DNA of 28,764 bases from a virus, in the IMG/VR virus record IMGVR_UViG_3300008448_010871, positions 1 through 28,764 of that record; one strand, given 5' to 3'. The notes below the pieces were generated by a model, which saw only the letters and a program-made list of their open reading frames with translations, did not search any database and was not told the DNA's origin. How positions within the stretch are numbered: position 1 is the stretch's first letter; the number at the start of each line of letters is the position of its first letter. Both the position numbers and the translations under genes were made by a program. This document shows, piece after piece, positions 6,697 through 15,800 of the stretch.

Positions 6697-7140
6697 ATGA
6701 AACACTTCGACTATAACAATTACTTAAAAAACAACCCGCTTCTGAAGGAAAGCATCGAAGAAGCTAAGTTAAGTCCAATAGACCAAGAATTAAAAAATAA
6801 ATACATAGACGATTATTTGACTTTAACTATAGACCCTTATGCAGCTGATGAAGTTGATGGTATAGCTGATATAGATACTATCGAAGCTCACGCAAAACAG
6901 TTCGGATACGAAGATACGCTAAGAACGATAGATGCTAAAGAAGATCCTAAATACGCTAAGCGAGGAATACCTGTGGGCGGATTCGATCCTTTACAGGGAA
7001 AAGTCGTAGGCCGCTGGATGGGAGGAGACGTATCTGCTTATAGAAGAGAGCCTGTGATTACTAAAAAAGGGAAGATGCATAAATACGATGTAGATCTTAT
7101 AAAAAATAAAATAAAATCGAATTTAGGGTTAAACTATTGA
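6697..7140 (+). CDS. Tagged phage protein 1: putative capsid-targeted (internal) protein
   Basis: The 147-residue product begins with an 18-residue peptide, MKHFDYNNYLKNNPLLKE, that is 16/18 identical to the N-terminus of the gene at 18324, while the remainder of the two proteins is unrelated. The peptide ends in Leu-Lys-Glu, which fits the (L/I)xE consensus cut by the T4 prohead protease gp21, and its length and charge recall T4 capsid-targeting propeptides of internal proteins. The rest is a mixed polar region (AADEVDGIADIDTIEAHAKQ, then GIPVGGFDPLQGKVVGRWMG) ending in basic residues. It has its own promoter and terminator. The targeting role is inference; no known family is recognised. Confidence 0.7.
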   Translation: MKHFDYNNYLKNNPLLKESIEEAKLSPIDQELKNKYIDDYLTLTIDPYAADEVDGIADIDTIEAHAKQFGYEDTLRTIDAKEDPKYAKRGIPVGGFDPLQGKVVGRWMGGDVSAYRREPVITKKGKMHKYDVDLIKNKIKSNLGLNY

Positions 7141-7160
7141 TTTATACTAAATAAAAAAAG

Positions 7161-7188
7161 AAAGCCTCTCTACTCGAGAGGTTTTTTT
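7161..7188 (+). terminator. Intrinsic terminator, cassette 1
   Basis: CCTCTC (7165-7170) pairs with GAGAGG (7176-7181) across the loop TACTC, followed by seven T. An almost identical terminator lies at 18803-18829. Both are followed by ATGCA. Confidence 0.85.
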
Positions 7189-7209
7189 ATGCAGTAAATT
7201 TTATATACG

Positions 7210-7219
7210 TATATTTATA
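7210..7219 (+). promoter_or_regulatory. Putative phage promoter TATATTTATA before gp26-like gene
   Basis: Nine of ten bases match CATATTTATA; the motif ends 13 bases before the ATG at 7233 and directly follows a terminator, so it must start the long baseplate/tape-measure operon or share that task with the promoter at 8337. Confidence 0.5.
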
Positions 7220-7232
7220 TTAAAACAAATCT

Positions 7233-8000
7233 ATGTCAGAAAAGAAATTCTCAGTTCCAACAGAAATGATAGACCTACCAAGTAAAGGTCTCTTATATTC
7301 AAAAGACAGCCCGCTATCAACAGGCAAAGTAGAAATGAAATACATGACAGCTAAAGAAGAGGACATTCTCACTAACGCTAATCTATTACGTCAGGGTACA
7401 GCTATAGAGAAGATGCTTAAGTCTGTTATAAAAAGTGATATAAAATATGAGGATCTTCTCCTTGGTGATCGTAATGCGCTTCTTATCGCAGCAAGAATAC
7501 TGGGTTACGGAAAGGACTATTCTTTCAAATACAAAGCAAACGGTTCAGATGAAGAAGAAACAATAACAATCGATCTTCAAACTTTGAATTATAAAGAAGT
7601 TGATTACGATTTATACACCGATAAGAATGAGTTTACTTTTGAACTCCCTCATTCAAAAAACACTGTGACGTATAAGCTTTTAACAGTAAATGACGATAGA
7701 AAGATTGATGCTGAAATAAAGGGGATGAAAAAAATCGCGAATTCAGACATCGGTCAATTAACAACGAGACTCAAACACCAGATTACCTCTGTTAATGGAG
7801 ATTACAGCACTAAAACGATTAGAGAATTCATTGACGATGGGTACCTTTTGGCACGAGACGCAGTTGCTCTAAGACAAGACATGGCAAAGAACACGCCTGA
7901 TATTGATACAAAGGTTACTTTTATGGTCAACACAGGGGAAGAGGTTACCACAGATCTTCCTTTGGGAGCTTCGTTCTTCTTTCCACAATTCGAAGATTAA
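7233..8000 (+). CDS. Baseplate hub assembly protein (T4 gp26-like)
   Basis: The 255-residue protein resembles the T4-type base plate protein family that includes gp26. Diagnostic parts are the N-terminal VPTEMIDLPSKGLLYSKDSP, then STGKVEMKYMTAKEEDILTN, then LLLGDRNALLIAARILGYGK. The C-terminal half holds a helical region with DIGQLTTRLKHQI and ends TDLPLGASFFFPQFED. In related phages this protein acts in assembling the hub from which the tail tube grows. It heads an operon with a small partner gene four bases downstream. Confidence 0.8.
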   Translation: MSEKKFSVPTEMIDLPSKGLLYSKDSPLSTGKVEMKYMTAKEEDILTNANLLRQGTAIEKMLKSVIKSDIKYEDLLLGDRNALLIAARILGYGKDYSFKYKANGSDEEETITIDLQTLNYKEVDYDLYTDKNEFTFELPHSKNTVTYKLLTVNDDRKIDAEIKGMKKIANSDIGQLTTRLKHQITSVNGDYSTKTIREFIDDGYLLARDAVALRQDMAKNTPDIDTKVTFMVNTGEEVTTDLPLGASFFFPQFED

Positions 8001-8004
8001 TTAA

Positions 8005-8328
8005 ATGACTTACGGAACTATTTCATGGTATCCGCTTTTTCCGGGTCCTGAACACAGGAGCGCGTTTATGAACGAGTGCTTTGAATTGGTTTATCACGGA
8101 GGCGGAGGTTTTTCGTGGTCAGAAGTTTGGAATATGCCGATAGTTCATCGTAGATACAATATCAGAAAAATCAACGAACATTTGGAAAAGCTACAACAGA
8201 TAAGAGATGAACAAAATAAAGTCTTAACAAATAAGACAGACATGAACAAGGTAAAGATACCAAAAGAAGTTCTTGAAGCATCAAAACAATATTCTTATTC
8301 TACAAAGGCAGCACAGCCAAAAAAATAA
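8005..8328 (+). CDS. Small baseplate/tail-assembly protein, 107 residues
   Basis: The product contains FELVYHGGGGFSWSEVWNMPIVHRRYNIRKINEHLEKL, a pattern (Gly-rich turn, EVxxMP, then RRYxIRKxN) seen in small proteins that follow the gp26-like gene in T4-type phages. This may be the equivalent of a gp51-like or tail-assembly-chaperone factor. The C-terminus is charged and helical. It begins four bases after the gp26-like stop, so the two are co-translated and probably act together in hub assembly. The exact T4 counterpart is uncertain. Confidence 0.65.
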   Translation: MTYGTISWYPLFPGPEHRSAFMNECFELVYHGGGGFSWSEVWNMPIVHRRYNIRKINEHLEKLQQIRDEQNKVLTNKTDMNKVKIPKEVLEASKQYSYSTKAAQPKK

Positions 8329-8336
8329 ACGTTACA

Positions 8337-8346
8337 CATATTTATA
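8337..8346 (+). promoter_or_regulatory. Putative phage promoter CATATTTATA before tape measure
   Basis: An exact motif copy ending 18 bases before the tape measure ATG at 8365. Confidence 0.55.
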
Positions 8347-8364
8347 CCTACACAGACGTAATAA

Positions 8365-10722
8365 ATGGCTGAAAAGAATTTAGATCCCAAAGAAGTAAGA
8401 GCTCTAGCAGAAGAGTATAAAAAAGATCAAGGCGATTATAATAATCTATTAAAAGATTCTATAAAATACCTTAATCAAATGATGGGTTCTTATGAAAAAA
8501 TTCAAGGTAAACTACAGGGTTTAAATAAAGATACTATTAACTTAAAAACTATAAATAAAGAGTTAGAAAAATCAAGGCAAAAACAAATAACTGAAGTAAA
8601 TAGGTTAAAAGATTTAGAAAAAGAACTACAAAAAGACGGTAGAACTGGAGTTTCAAATGTTAACGAGTATTTTAAAGCTTCTAAAAAATTAAGCGAATTA
8701 GAAAAAAGAAAAGTTGATGCTACCTTATTAGGAGATACTCAAAAATTAGCTAACTTAAATAAAATATTAAAATACGAAAGAGATCGTCAAGAACGATTGA
8801 AATCCGCATTAACAGTTGACGAAGTAGCATATATGACTCAGTTGCAAACTGTAGATTTAGCAAAAAAACAAATAGAGTATGCACAAGAGCAGTATGAAAC
8901 AGAACAAGATGTAGCTAAAACTATAGGGTTAACTGGTAGATTGTTGGGGCTAATGAATAAACACTTGGGCGTTGGAAAAAATCTATACGGAAAAATTGTT
9001 ACCGAAGCACGAGAAGGCACAAATACAACCAAAACCTTCGTTAAAATAGTCAGCGGTTTAGCTTTAGGTTTTGCAGCAGCAGCCTCAGGCGCACAAAAGC
9101 TTGCGATGGGTGGTATAAACAAATTGCAAAGTGGAATGAAAGCTATGGGCGGAGAAGAAGGGACTATAACTAAGCTAACTAGTAACGTTACTGGTTTAAT
9201 AAAACAAATACCGTTTATTGGCGGTTTACTAGGCGGAATCATCGACTCTTTTGCAATGCTTCTCGACTTCGCGGTAGGTGCAAAATCAGAGTTTCACATG
9301 ATAGGTAGAGAAATCGGTTTAAGCGCAAATGAATCGATGAGATTGGTTGGAGGCTTAAATAGCGCAGCTACCGCTACAGGTCAAGCTTCTCTGAACGGTA
9401 AAGTGCTTTTAAGAACATACGTAGACATAAACAAAGCATTAGAGGACACAAATAGGATCTCTACAGCAAACGCAATAACTGCTTATCAACTACAAAAATT
9501 CGCAGGTGTAGAGCTTGAGACAGTAGCTCAATTAGAAAAATTAAGTAGAATAACAGGTAAAAATCAGTCGAATATAGCTGGAGCTGTGATGAGCCAAGTA
9601 AACAGTTTCAAGCGTTTAACTGGTTTTGGATTCTCTTTCCAATCTATACTCAAAGAAGTAGCTAGTCTTTCTGGTTACTTGGGTTTACAGTTAGCCAAGT
9701 ATCCTGGACACATGATAAAGTCTTTAGTTGCAGCTAAAGGTTTAGGACTAGAATTGAAACAGCTGGATCAGATTGCAGACGGTTTTTTAGATTTTGAATC
9801 AAGCATAACTAAGCAATTTGAAGCACAACTATTAACAGGCAAAGAAGTCAATCTTAACAAAGCGAGAGAGCTGTTTTTAAACAACCAGCTTTTAGACGCA
9901 GGTATAGAAATAACCAAACAGATAGGTAATTCTACCGAGTTCTTAAACATGAATAGGATAGCTGCAACTGCCTACGCAGAGCAGTTTGGTATGACTCGCG
10001 ACCAAATGGGAGACTTTTTAAAACAGCAAGAGCACTTAGCTGCTTTTGGCGTAGGTTCTACAAAAGAGCTAGAAAAGAAGGTTGCTCTCATGAGAGAACA
10101 AGGTCGCGCTCAAGAAGCCATAAACATGCTAGGTAGCGAAGAAGCGTTTAACAAGTACGTAACAGCGTCTGCTACTGAAGATCTATCTGGTTTCATAGAA
10201 AAGATAAAAGTATCTTTAGCTCAATTAGTTGCAAATACGGGTCTTGCAGATATGGTTCAGAACTTCATAGGTTTTTTGTCAAAACCAGAAAACATAATGT
10301 CGTTAGTGAACAAAATACGCAGCGTTTTTGCGAGTATAGTTGGCGTAATAGGTACAGTTATAGGAGGAATAATGAGAGCTATAAATGGATTGGCTGGTAG
10401 TTGGGTTGGTGAATGGATGGGAATGGGTGATTTTAGAATAGACGAAGGCATGATAAATATGGTAGAAGGGGTCGGAAGTATGATTCGTGGCTCTAGCGCC
10501 GGAATGTCAGCACCAACAAGCATAGGTGGTACCATACAAAGTCAAAACGCAACTAATGCGATGCCGAATTACCAAGTATTAGGAACTTCACAAACAGGAA
10601 ACAATCCAGCATACGTTTCCGTTGAGTTGATGGTAGACGGACAAAAGATGACCAAGGTTGTCAAGAAAGTGGATCTACAAGACGCCAGTGGAAAATACGA
10701 TTACAATAGGTTGTTCAGATAA
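8365..10722 (+). CDS. Tail tape measure protein
   Basis: At 785 residues this is the length-setting scaffold of the tail tube. Residues 1-180 are a long charged helical/coiled-coil region. A hydrophobic, Gly/Ala-rich block follows at about 229-252 and a second at 278-306 (LIKQIPFIGGLLGGIIDSFA), then a long helical core with little charge, and a third hydrophobic block near 648-685 (SIVGVIGTVIGGIMRAINGL). Helical coiled coil plus several membrane-like segments is the usual tape measure signature. The position between the hub assembly genes and the tube-cap/baseplate genes agrees. The last 100 residues are polar and may be trimmed or bind the hub. Confidence 0.85.
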   Translation: MAEKNLDPKEVRALAEEYKKDQGDYNNLLKDSIKYLNQMMGSYEKIQGKLQGLNKDTINLKTINKELEKSRQKQITEVNRLKDLEKELQKDGRTGVSNVNEYFKASKKLSELEKRKVDATLLGDTQKLANLNKILKYERDRQERLKSALTVDEVAYMTQLQTVDLAKKQIEYAQEQYETEQDVAKTIGLTGRLLGLMNKHLGVGKNLYGKIVTEAREGTNTTKTFVKIVSGLALGFAAAASGAQKLAMGGINKLQSGMKAMGGEEGTITKLTSNVTGLIKQIPFIGGLLGGIIDSFAMLLDFAVGAKSEFHMIGREIGLSANESMRLVGGLNSAATATGQASLNGKVLLRTYVDINKALEDTNRISTANAITAYQLQKFAGVELETVAQLEKLSRITGKNQSNIAGAVMSQVNSFKRLTGFGFSFQSILKEVASLSGYLGLQLAKYPGHMIKSLVAAKGLGLELKQLDQIADGFLDFESSITKQFEAQLLTGKEVNLNKARELFLNNQLLDAGIEITKQIGNSTEFLNMNRIAATAYAEQFGMTRDQMGDFLKQQEHLAAFGVGSTKELEKKVALMREQGRAQEAINMLGSEEAFNKYVTASATEDLSGFIEKIKVSLAQLVANTGLADMVQNFIGFLSKPENIMSLVNKIRSVFASIVGVIGTVIGGIMRAINGLAGSWVGEWMGMGDFRIDEGMINMVEGVGSMIRGSSAGMSAPTSIGGTIQSQNATNAMPNYQVLGTSQTGNNPAYVSVELMVDGQKMTKVVKKVDLQDASGKYDYNRLFR

Positions 10723-10736
10723 TAAAACAATAAAAA

Positions 10737-12578
10737 ATGCCGCTGTTAGACCTAAAAACAAATTTAACATCTCTAAAATTTGGTCGTGATAGACTAAACA
10801 ATGGAGATTCTGGGCAACCTTACATACAGACTCCCATAATAGGAGATAGGTATGCAACCCAAAACGCTCCCCAAACGCTTGTAGACTACGCCAACAGCAA
10901 CAAAAACTCTTTAGATTATCCTATAAGGGGCGGTGGATTGGATTTCCAGATAGGCTCCCAAACGCTCACAATAAGCTCTAAAATAGATAGACAAAGAATT
11001 GAAAAGTTTTTGAAGGATGCTCCAAGAGGGCAAGCTTTTATAAATAAACAAATAGGATTACAACTAAGCAATCCGAAAACAGAAACAGGTAACACCTTCA
11101 CAAGCGCTTTCAACGACGTAAGTGCAGTACCAGGCGTAATAGAAAATACTAGAATTTATAACTATGCAAAAAATACAATAGCACAAGTAGGAGTTTCAGG
11201 TACAGGATTTCATTTACCTAGAGCGGGATTGTTTCCATTTGACCTTACTGCAAAATATTACAGCGACATAGTTGGAAGACAAAATAGGATGAGTTCAGAC
11301 GAAGTTCAACTAGAGAATAGACTTATTATATTACAACAGCTCAAACTTAGAAGTTCAGGACAGATAGTAGAAAAAGGAACTGTACTGGGTGCAATTAACA
11401 AGATAAATCAACTTGGAATATCTCTAAATAGAGACGTTATACAAAATTACTTAGGTGGACCGGGATCTGTTTACGGTGTTGGTAATACAATAATTAGACG
11501 TTTTGATGATACCTCTACCGCTGTTAGAAAAACTAGGAGCGGTGCTGCAATGACTTATGATGCTATAATGAGTCAAAAAGTTAACGAGAATAGAAAATCA
11601 AACACAAGCCTAACTAATCGTGTAATCACAGAAGAGCCTTCAGGCGCAGCCACTTTCCACGATTACCCTGTTCAGTTAGATATACAAGATTTTAAATCAG
11701 GTGATACAGGTGCAGATTTTCCAAGCAGAGAGATACGATATAAGATGTCTAATGGTTACAAAGCGGGAGACAACATTAGTGAATCTGATAGCATTGCGCA
11801 AAATGCAATAAAAGATTATCAAAATAATGCGTGGACAGAAGAATCTACAGCTGTAGACGATATGATAAAATTTGGTTTTGAGTGTGTAAACAACGATAAT
11901 CCTTACTTTGGAATATTTCTTCAGTTTAGAGCATATTTAACAAGCGGTATAACTGATAATCACCAAGGCACATACAACTCCTTTAAGTATATGGGTCGAG
12001 GCGAAGATTTTTTTATATATCAAGGATTTAGTAGAACAATAAGTTTTGGCTTTAGAGTAGCTGTAGAAAATCCAAAAGACCTCTTGCCGTTATACAAAAA
12101 ACTCAACGCATTAGCTTCTCAAGTTTACCCGGACTATTCAAATTCTGGAGTAATGAGAACTTCAGTAACACGTGTTACGGTAGGTGATTATTTATATCGT
12201 GTACCCGGTTTTCTAGAAAGTGTAAACATAACAATTCCTCAAGATTCTTCTTGGGAAATAAACGAAGGGTATCAACTACCTCACTACTTAGACGTGCAGT
12301 GTACTTTTAAACCAATTCATAGTATGTTACCCAAACGTGTGGTTTCTAGTGATGGACCTAACGAACTGCTTTATAATTATCCTATAGATGAAAACTCTAC
12401 GGGTCCTGATCAACTTAATAGCGATTTTTATGATAATGAACCTAGGAGATTAACCGATGCAGAAATAAGAAAAAATAAAAGACTACAAAAAAGACAGAAT
12501 AATAAAGCTACTAGACAATATAATCGCGATCAAAAAGCTTTAGAAAAAAATAATCCAATAGCACCCAGATACTTTTAA
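10737..12578 (+). CDS. Putative baseplate / tail-tube-initiator protein (gp48/gp54-like role)
   Basis: The 613-residue product starts MPLLDLKTNLTSLKFGRDR, an N-terminus I associate with T4-like phages of Bacteroidota. The C-terminal half (about residues 380-535) looks like a beta-rich tube-like domain: GEDFFIYQGFSRTISFGFRV, LLPLYKKLNALASQVYP, YRVPGFLESVNITIPQDSSW and YLDVQCTFKPIHSMLPKR. The C-terminal tail is very basic. Lying after the tape measure and before a LysM baseplate protein suggests a baseplate cap or tube initiator. The assignment to gp48/gp54 is by position and fold impression, not by clear homology. Confidence 0.65.
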   Translation: MPLLDLKTNLTSLKFGRDRLNNGDSGQPYIQTPIIGDRYATQNAPQTLVDYANSNKNSLDYPIRGGGLDFQIGSQTLTISSKIDRQRIEKFLKDAPRGQAFINKQIGLQLSNPKTETGNTFTSAFNDVSAVPGVIENTRIYNYAKNTIAQVGVSGTGFHLPRAGLFPFDLTAKYYSDIVGRQNRMSSDEVQLENRLIILQQLKLRSSGQIVEKGTVLGAINKINQLGISLNRDVIQNYLGGPGSVYGVGNTIIRRFDDTSTAVRKTRSGAAMTYDAIMSQKVNENRKSNTSLTNRVITEEPSGAATFHDYPVQLDIQDFKSGDTGADFPSREIRYKMSNGYKAGDNISESDSIAQNAIKDYQNNAWTEESTAVDDMIKFGFECVNNDNPYFGIFLQFRAYLTSGITDNHQGTYNSFKYMGRGEDFFIYQGFSRTISFGFRVAVENPKDLLPLYKKLNALASQVYPDYSNSGVMRTSVTRVTVGDYLYRVPGFLESVNITIPQDSSWEINEGYQLPHYLDVQCTFKPIHSMLPKRVVSSDGPNELLYNYPIDENSTGPDQLNSDFYDNEPRRLTDAEIRKNKRLQKRQNNKATRQYNRDQKALEKNNPIAPRYF

Positions 12579-12589
12579 CTTTTATTATT

Positions 12590-12898
12590 ATGCCTTATAG
12601 ATACGAAACTATACCAAAAAATACAAATGTAGACGATAAAGTTACTTACTACCAAACTAACGTCTATCCCGATATTCCAATTTTACAAGGCGACAACTAT
12701 GTTATAACGACTTTGGGAGATAGATTAGATTTGATTGCTTTGGATTTTTATGGTGACATGAGCTACTGGTGGGTCATCGCAACAGCTAATGCCCTTCCTG
12801 GAGACTCTATATATCCACCAATAGGGATGCAATTGAGAATACCTGCAAATCCAGTACCTATAAACAATTTATACAAAACAGAAAATTCAACAAGATAA
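12590..12898 (+). CDS. LysM-like baseplate protein (gp53-like)
   Basis: The 102-residue protein is one LysM-type module: YVITTLGDRLDLIALDFYGD, SYWWVIATANALPGDS and IYPPIGMQLRIPA. Such small LysM proteins are found in contractile baseplates (T4 gp53 contains a LysM fold; contractile injection systems have a similar subunit) where they clamp hub and wedge together. The stop codon TAA is immediately followed by the ATG of the giant hub protein with no gap, so the pair is translationally coupled. Confidence 0.8.
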   Translation: MPYRYETIPKNTNVDDKVTYYQTNVYPDIPILQGDNYVITTLGDRLDLIALDFYGDMSYWWVIATANALPGDSIYPPIGMQLRIPANPVPINNLYKTENSTR

Positions 12899-15800
12899 AT
12901 GGGTTACACAGAATTAGATAGCATATTAGGACAACCTGTCCCGCAATACGTCATAAATCAGTTTTACATACGAAGTAAGAAAACTTTAGAGGAAAGAGAC
13001 AATAACTCTTTAGTTTATATGGCCAATAAGTCGAGTTGGATAAGAGTTATATCTTCTGTAAATATAAGTCCAAGCTATTCTGATAAAATAACTAGAATCA
13101 CTAAAAAAACATCAGACCAAGATAATTTAGCAAAATCGTTTGTTCTTTTTGGAGGAACTAGTGCTTATCAAGGCACTACGCAAATGTATCAAGATAAAGA
13201 TGTTCTTAGTTTTGCTGATGATATTGCAAAAGGTAAAAAGTTAGAAGACTATAACGTAAAAAATGTTCCAAACTATTCTCCAGAGCCTTATTTTTCCGAA
13301 CCGTATGGTAATATAGATGGAGAATACGGATTAAGGCCTATAGCTGGTATAACTAGTGTAAAAATAGCTACTCAAGGTAAATTGGGATCTATACTTCAAG
13401 CAGACATAGATTTTAAAGTAAATACAAAGACACAGCTTGATATTGTAGACATACTATATTTCAAATTAGGATACACTATATTCATTGAGTGGGGAAATAC
13501 CTTTTTCTTTAAACAAAAGAAGACTCCTGTAGATCAACTAGATACGTACGACGTTTTACAAAAATCTGAAGATTACGCAGTAGATCCCTTTCAACCTGGA
13601 ATGGACGAAGCGAAATTGAGAATAAAAATAGCCAAAGCTATAAGAGAAACAGACGGGAATTACGATGCAATGGTGGGTATGGTTACCAACTTCAGTTTTA
13701 CGTCAAATACCGAAGGCGGGTACGATTGTAAGTTAAAAGTCATTGGACCGGGTATGCTAGCAGAGTCCATGAGAACTAATGCAATCCCCGTACTTCCAAC
13801 TATATTTAAAGATGCGATTGATCGTATAGCGAATATAATAACGAACATAAACAAAGAGCGTGCTGAGGAAGAAGCGAAAAGACTTTACGATCAACAATTG
13901 GCGTTAATTGCAGCTTCTCAAGCTGCAGCAAAAAATGATCCAAACAATAAAGACAACTATCCGCCTTGTATAAGAGATAGGATAACTTCTGGTGAGTTTC
14001 AAATAGTTACAGAGAATAATCAAACATTCGCAAAAGCAAAAGAAATAACATCAGAACTAAAAGACTATAAGTTTTTTATAGACTCAAGGTATTATAAAAC
14101 CACTTCAGCTTCGGGTGGAGTAAACGCTCCGTTTGTTTGCGATGGAGCAAATATTAAAAATACTGCAGACGGTAAAATATTAAACAGCCCATCAGCACAA
14201 GCTCTTAAATTTGAAAATTTTGTTAAAGAAGTTACCACAAATACAAAAAGGTATACTACTAGAAATGATGATAAAAATCCTGGATCAACACAAAATTTAT
14301 ATGTAACCGACAACGAAGAGAAAAAAGATGATCAAAAGCACTATTACATTTTACAAAAACAAAAAACGATCGTAAGACTTAAAGATATTTCTTATCCAGG
14401 TAAAGTTCTTTATCCAAAAAATGTACAAGTTTTATTTAATTGGAATTCACCTGAAAATTTAAAAAATCTTGGTCTTTCTGGCGCATCTAACGTAGATTGG
14501 GCTTTTATATTGGGACCAAAACAAGAACGTAGTACACGTAATTTAGCTGGATCTACGGATTGGTTGATTCAAGACGATGGAACAACGAAAGAAATAGTAT
14601 CAGAAACTAAAACAAACGGTAAACTTACATATTTTGCAGTAACTGATTATGATCCAAATGATACGCTCACTGTTAATGACTTTGGAAATTTTCCATCTAA
14701 CGAAGATGATGGGTATTACATTATAGAATACGCTGATGCTTCTCGCGGATTTACCAAAACTAGAACAATAAGAATACGTTATTCTACAAAATTCGCAAAA
14801 ATAACAGGATTAGCATATAGTCCAGATTTTCACGCAGGAAGCGTAAAGACTGAAAATTCAAACGAAGGAGAAACAAGAAAAAAGATAATAGACGGTATAG
14901 TTAGAGTTTTATCTGGAAAATACTACATGAATTTGCTACAAGTTCAAGTAAATAAAGAATATGGAGCGGTGTTTGAAGGTTTTATAAACATCGATAATCT
15001 TCCTGGAGTCTTGGGTCCAATAGTCAAATCGGGTCAAAAAACAGTTCCTGCGACCACTATCTATACAATGCAGAACGTTAGAGTTGGTATAGCGATAGAG
15101 GATTTTGATCTAGTTTCAGAGTGGAAATTTACTGATCCTTTCATTGGCCAACCAATACAAACACCACAACAAACATCTCCACAAGCAGCAGCTGGTACAG
15201 CACTGCCACCGCCGCCTGAAGTAGTGTATAATACAATAAATGTAAAAGACTTGCAAGATTCTGAAGCTGCGATGTATAAGTCTCAACTTGAGGCGATGTT
15301 AAGAACAATACAACTTATAACAATATCTAGGTTTATTCAAAACGATGGAACTATAAAGGATGTTTCTTCTATACAATGGACAAAGGATAATGATAAATCT
15401 CAGCTGTATGAACTATTTAAAGATGGAGCCTTTGGTGATACAGTTTTACAGAAGGTAATAGAATCAAGAGACGAGGTTTTAAAAAATAAACAAAACTATT
15501 ACGGAGATATGGAAAAAAAGGAGAGATTTTTAATAAATCTCCTTTGTGGTTTCCATAGATCTCTAATGAAAGATAGCGGAGATGTAGATGAACCCGGTAA
15601 AGCTACAGTATTAGATGAACTAACAAAAAAAGACAGCGAATATGAAGTCAATTTTCATCAACTACTACAATCTTTTGTTATCCCTTATTATCAAACAAAA
15701 AATTTGGTTGAGGGAGGAGATATTCACTATCCGACTTACGTTACTTTAGGTTTCTTCTTTATGATGTTAAACCACTGCGCATTTTTGTATGATACCGACG

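Noticed and set aside
8000-8010. Possible programmed frameshift between the gp26-like gene and the small following gene, as in tail assembly chaperones.
   Set aside because: No slippery heptamer was seen at the junction, and the second gene has its own ATG four bases after the stop.
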